Assembly: GCA_013331375.1 (NCBI GenBank)
Contig: DUGO01000020.1
Location: 1-15,437 of the forward strand
Reading direction: 5' to 3'
DNA length: 15,437 nt
Origin: Candidatus Methanoperedentaceae archaeon
GTDB taxonomy: Archaea > Halobacteriota > Methanosarcinia > Methanosarcinales > Methanoperedenaceae
This document shows positions 13,073 to 15,437 of the stretch, one piece after another; the first letter of the stretch is position 1, and every line of letters starts with the position of its first letter. The translations under genes were made by a program, and so were the position numbers. The notes under the pieces were generated by a model, which did not search any database, was not told where the DNA came from, and saw only the letters and a list, made by a program, of their open reading frames with translations.

Positions 13073-14713
13073 ATGACCCGCAGTAAAAAAAGTGCAGAAT
13101 CCGGCGAAACCGGGAAAATGGGAAATGAACAGGAAATGGTATATGACCTGTTCAGGGACTTTTACGATTACCTTAAACGCCTGCGCAGGGGTAGCATGCA
13201 GCTGGAGCCGTATGACAGCGCGAAATTCGGGGAGCTCGTCAAGTTCAGGGAGCCTGATGGCTATACCGAGGTTGAGCGCTACTGGGTGAACGAGCCTTTT
13301 GCGTTCGTCAGCATTCTGTACAGCGAGGAGAAAAAGGAGCATATTTATTATACAGTCGAGCCCGAACTGACGCTGTTCGAGCGGACTGTGCTTGAAACCG
13401 TACATGAGAACATCCTTGACATGCTGTCGCTTGAGGATGCCACTTCAGGGGTCCCCAGGGAACATGTACTGGAAGAAAAGACCATCAAACTGCTTGACGG
13501 GTATTCGATTGACATCGAGATGCCATCAGTCCACAAAGTGCTGTATTACGTGAAGAGGAACTACACCGGTTTCGAGCGAATCGACCCCATGATGCGCGAC
13601 CCCGACATAGAAGATGTCTCGTGCGACGGCGTGGGGGTTCCCATATTCCTGTACCACAGGAAATACCAGAACATAAAGACCAATGTCACCTTCGAAGAGA
13701 AAAGGCTTGACCAGTTCATCATAAAACTTTCGCAGAAATGCGGGAAGCATGTGTCCATCGGTGAGCCGCTTGTGAACGCTGCGCTGCCGGATGGCTCAAG
13801 GCTCAACGCCACGCTTGGAAGGGAGGTGACGTTCCGGGGCGGCTCGTTCACTATACGGAAGTTCCGCCAGAGCGCGTTCACGCCAGTTGACCTTGTGGAG
13901 TACGGCACCGCATCGCCAGAAATGCTCGCCTTCCTGTGGCTTGCGGTCGAGAACGGCAAGAGCATGATATTCGCAGGCGCTACAGCTGCTGGAAAAACGT
14001 CATCCATGAACGCCGTGTCACTCTTCATACCTCCAATGGCGAAAATAGTCAGTATAGAGGATACCCAGGAGCTGCGCCTCCACCACCTGAACTGGATTGG
14101 AAGCGTCACGCGTGAATCGTTCGTGAAGGCGAGCGTACGCGACATTGACATGTACGAACTCCTGCGCCAGGCGCTGCGCCAGAGACCCGAGTACATCATA
14201 GTGGGTGAGATACGTGGTAAGGAGGCGCTGACGCTGTTCCAGGCAATGAACACAGGGCATACCACCTACTCGACCATGCATGCCGACTCCGTGTATGCGG
14301 TCGTGAACAGGCTCGAGGGCGAGCCCATCAACATTCCCAGGGTGATGATGCGCGCACTCGACCTGCTATGCATCCAGGTACTCGTGCATGTGAACGGCAG
14401 GCGCGTACGGCGGATGGAGTCCATAGTCGAGTTCACTGGCATTGACCCATCCTCGAACGACCTCATGTTCAACGACCTGTTCAAGTGGGATCCCGCAAGC
14501 GACAAGTTCAGGAAGAGCGGTAAGTCGTTCGTTCTGTCAGAGATAATGAACAAGCGGGGATGGAGCGAAAAGCAGCTAAACACCGAACTCAAGAACCGGC
14601 AGAGGATTATCGAGCATCTTGTCAATACCAACATTAAGGACGAGGCTGATGTCGTGCTGATGATCCAGTCGTATTACGTGGACCCTGATAAGGTCATCTC
14701 GGAGATCGGCTGA
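13073..14713 (+). CDS. PilB/GspE/ArlI-family secretion ATPase
   Basis: The 546-residue protein belongs to the archaeal type II/IV secretion and pilus ATPases, hexameric cytoplasmic motors that drive pilin or archaellin assembly. An acidic/aromatic N-terminal region (about 20-150) precedes the family fold. Core motifs are all present: Walker A GATAAGKT (302-309), Asp box IEDTQE (328-333), Walker B RPEYIIVGEIRG (371-382) and His box STMHAD (400-405). A C-terminal tail of about 100 residues follows. The ATG at 13073 lacks a Shine-Dalgarno; the TATA-like element at 13034-13041 would give a short leader. An internal ATG (residue 16) is possible. The stop overlaps the start of a TadC-like gene (TGATG), the standard motor/platform pair. 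No pilin lies in the window, so the exported filament is unknown. Confidence 0.93.
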   Translation: MTRSKKSAESGETGKMGNEQEMVYDLFRDFYDYLKRLRRGSMQLEPYDSAKFGELVKFREPDGYTEVERYWVNEPFAFVSILYSEEKKEHIYYTVEPELTLFERTVLETVHENILDMLSLEDATSGVPREHVLEEKTIKLLDGYSIDIEMPSVHKVLYYVKRNYTGFERIDPMMRDPDIEDVSCDGVGVPIFLYHRKYQNIKTNVTFEEKRLDQFIIKLSQKCGKHVSIGEPLVNAALPDGSRLNATLGREVTFRGGSFTIRKFRQSAFTPVDLVEYGTASPEMLAFLWLAVENGKSMIFAGATAAGKTSSMNAVSLFIPPMAKIVSIEDTQELRLHHLNWIGSVTRESFVKASVRDIDMYELLRQALRQRPEYIIVGEIRGKEALTLFQAMNTGHTTYSTMHADSVYAVVNRLEGEPINIPRVMMRALDLLCIQVLVHVNGRRVRRMESIVEFTGIDPSSNDLMFNDLFKWDPASDKFRKSGKSFVLSEIMNKRGWSEKQLNTELKNRQRIIEHLVNTNIKDEADVVLMIQSYYVDPDKVISEIG

Positions 14714-15437
14714 TGTTACGGTTCGCATACTCGCTTTTCGGAGGCATTGTAAGGAAGGAAGGGCATAAGTATGACCACCTGAAGGGGCTGCTGCGGCAGG
14801 CGCACATCCATACTCCGGTAGATATGTACGTGAGCATGACGTACCTTGTCTCGCTGATATCCGGACTGGCAGGCGGTTTTTTGGGATTCCTGATAGCTGC
14901 AGTGATCGTCCGCAGCGCGGGACGGTTGACAGTGCCAGCCAACATAGTCCCGTTCCATTTTAGCAGCCTGAGCATACCCTACAGGGATGTGGTCGTCATG
15001 TTTTTACTCACTGCCATATTCTTTGCGATATTCTGGTTCATGGCACACTATTTCGTGCTCATTTATCCTGAACTTGTGTCGGGCGGGCGGAAGGGTAAGA
15101 TAGACATGACCCTGCCGCATGCGGTGGCATACATGCATGCCATGAGCAAGGGCGGGATGAACCTGCTCGACATCATGCGCTCTCTCGGCAGGAACAGGAG
15201 CGTGTACGGAGAGACCGCAGAGGAGTTCGCGTACATTCTCCTGGATACGGATTACTACGGGCTCGACCTCGTAACTGCGCTGCGGAATGCAGCGATAAGC
15301 ACGCAATCATCCAAACTGAGAGATTTCCTGGACAGCCTGCTCTCGGTCATTGACAGCGGTGGCGACCTCGAGAGCTTTTTTGCGATTACTGTTGAAAGCT
15401 ACCAGAGAGTGGCAAAGCACGAGCAGGACACCTACCT
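14713..15437 (+). CDS. TadC/GspF-like platform membrane protein, 3' end outside window
   Basis: The frame is open from ATG 14713 to the window end, about 241 residues. It begins MLRFAYSLFGG and shows hydrophobic segments at about residues 43-68 and 95-118. A cytoplasmic stretch follows with the F-domain pattern LPHAVAYMHAMSKGGMNLLD (about 134-153) and ALRNAAISTQSSKLRDFLDSL. This is the T2SSF/ArlJ-type platform protein that pairs with the ATPase just upstream. Start and upstream stop overlap by one base (TGATG), indicating coupled translation. The later part with the second F domain and remaining membrane helices is beyond the window. Identification is by motif and context. Confidence 0.87.
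   Translation, partial: MLRFAYSLFGGIVRKEGHKYDHLKGLLRQAHIHTPVDMYVSMTYLVSLISGLAGGFLGFLIAAVIVRSAGRLTVPANIVPFHFSSLSIPYRDVVVMFLLTAIFFAIFWFMAHYFVLIYPELVSGGRKGKIDMTLPHAVAYMHAMSKGGMNLLDIMRSLGRNRSVYGETAEEFAYILLDTDYYGLDLVTALRNAAISTQSSKLRDFLDSLLSVIDSGGDLESFFAITVESYQRVAKHEQDTY

Noticed and set aside
13561..14265. 234-codon open frame antisense to the secretion ATPase
   Set aside because: The sense strand encodes all ATPase motifs over this range; the antisense product is low-complexity Ser/Met-rich and resembles nothing.
1..15437. CRISPR arrays, insertion sequences, prophage genes
   Set aside because: No repeat-spacer pattern, transposase motif or phage-like gene was seen; gene order looks like core chromosome.

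Overview
The window looks like a chromosomal segment of a euryarchaeon, most likely from the Methanosarcinales or a related methane- or alkane-metabolising lineage. Support comes from the C-terminal half of the archaeal termination nuclease FttA/aCPSF1, archaeal TruD and Pth2, an archaeal-type dihydroneopterin aldolase (methanopterin pathway), archaeosortase A with archaeal-type serine phospholipid genes, a PEF-CTERM surface protein, KaiC-like ATPases, an archaeal PilB/ArlI-type ATPase with a TadC-like partner, TATA-box promoters and a tRNA with a bulge-helix-bulge intron. The lineage is an inference; no marker gene fixes it.

Layout. 1-640 (+): 3' part of fttA, whose end overlaps truD tail to tail. 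588-2611 (-): a tight operon of a small beta-rich protein, pth2 and truD. 2750-5370 (-): mptD, a Roadblock/LC7 protein, a tRNA-Arg(TCG) with a 13-nt intron, and a tungsten aldehyde:ferredoxin oxidoreductase placed directly behind the tRNA. 5409-7489 (-): artA, psd and pssA, joining C-terminal protein processing to serine phospholipid synthesis. 7625-7697 (+): tRNA-Asp(GTC). 7698-7964: no intact gene; a hairpin and a fragment resembling a DUF72 N-terminus. 7965-9802 (-): a two-gene unit encoding an unrecognised membrane protein and a secreted two-repeat protein with CX4CH and CX3CH motifs and a C-terminal PEF-type anchor. 10013-11391 (+): pyrB and pyrI. 11400-12964 (-): two KaiC-like ATPases, one with a degenerate P-loop. 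13073-15437 (+): a secretion/pilus ATPase and its TadC-like membrane partner, the latter cut by the window end.

Functional themes. Three blocks suggest cell-surface work: artA-psd-pssA (anchoring of surface proteins to lipid), the PEF-CTERM protein with its membrane partner, and the ATPase/TadC pair facing two KaiC-like proteins. The last block resembles the ArlH-ArlI-ArlJ partnership of the archaellum and is the best candidate here for a poorly described system. The remaining genes are housekeeping: RNA 3'-end formation, tRNA modification and rescue, pyrimidine and pterin synthesis.

The most distinctive single features are the intron in tRNA-Arg(TCG), a probable ATT start for pssA, the CX3CH/CX4CH protein, and a pair of 10-bp repeats exactly 30 bp apart in the divergent KaiC/ATPase promoter region.
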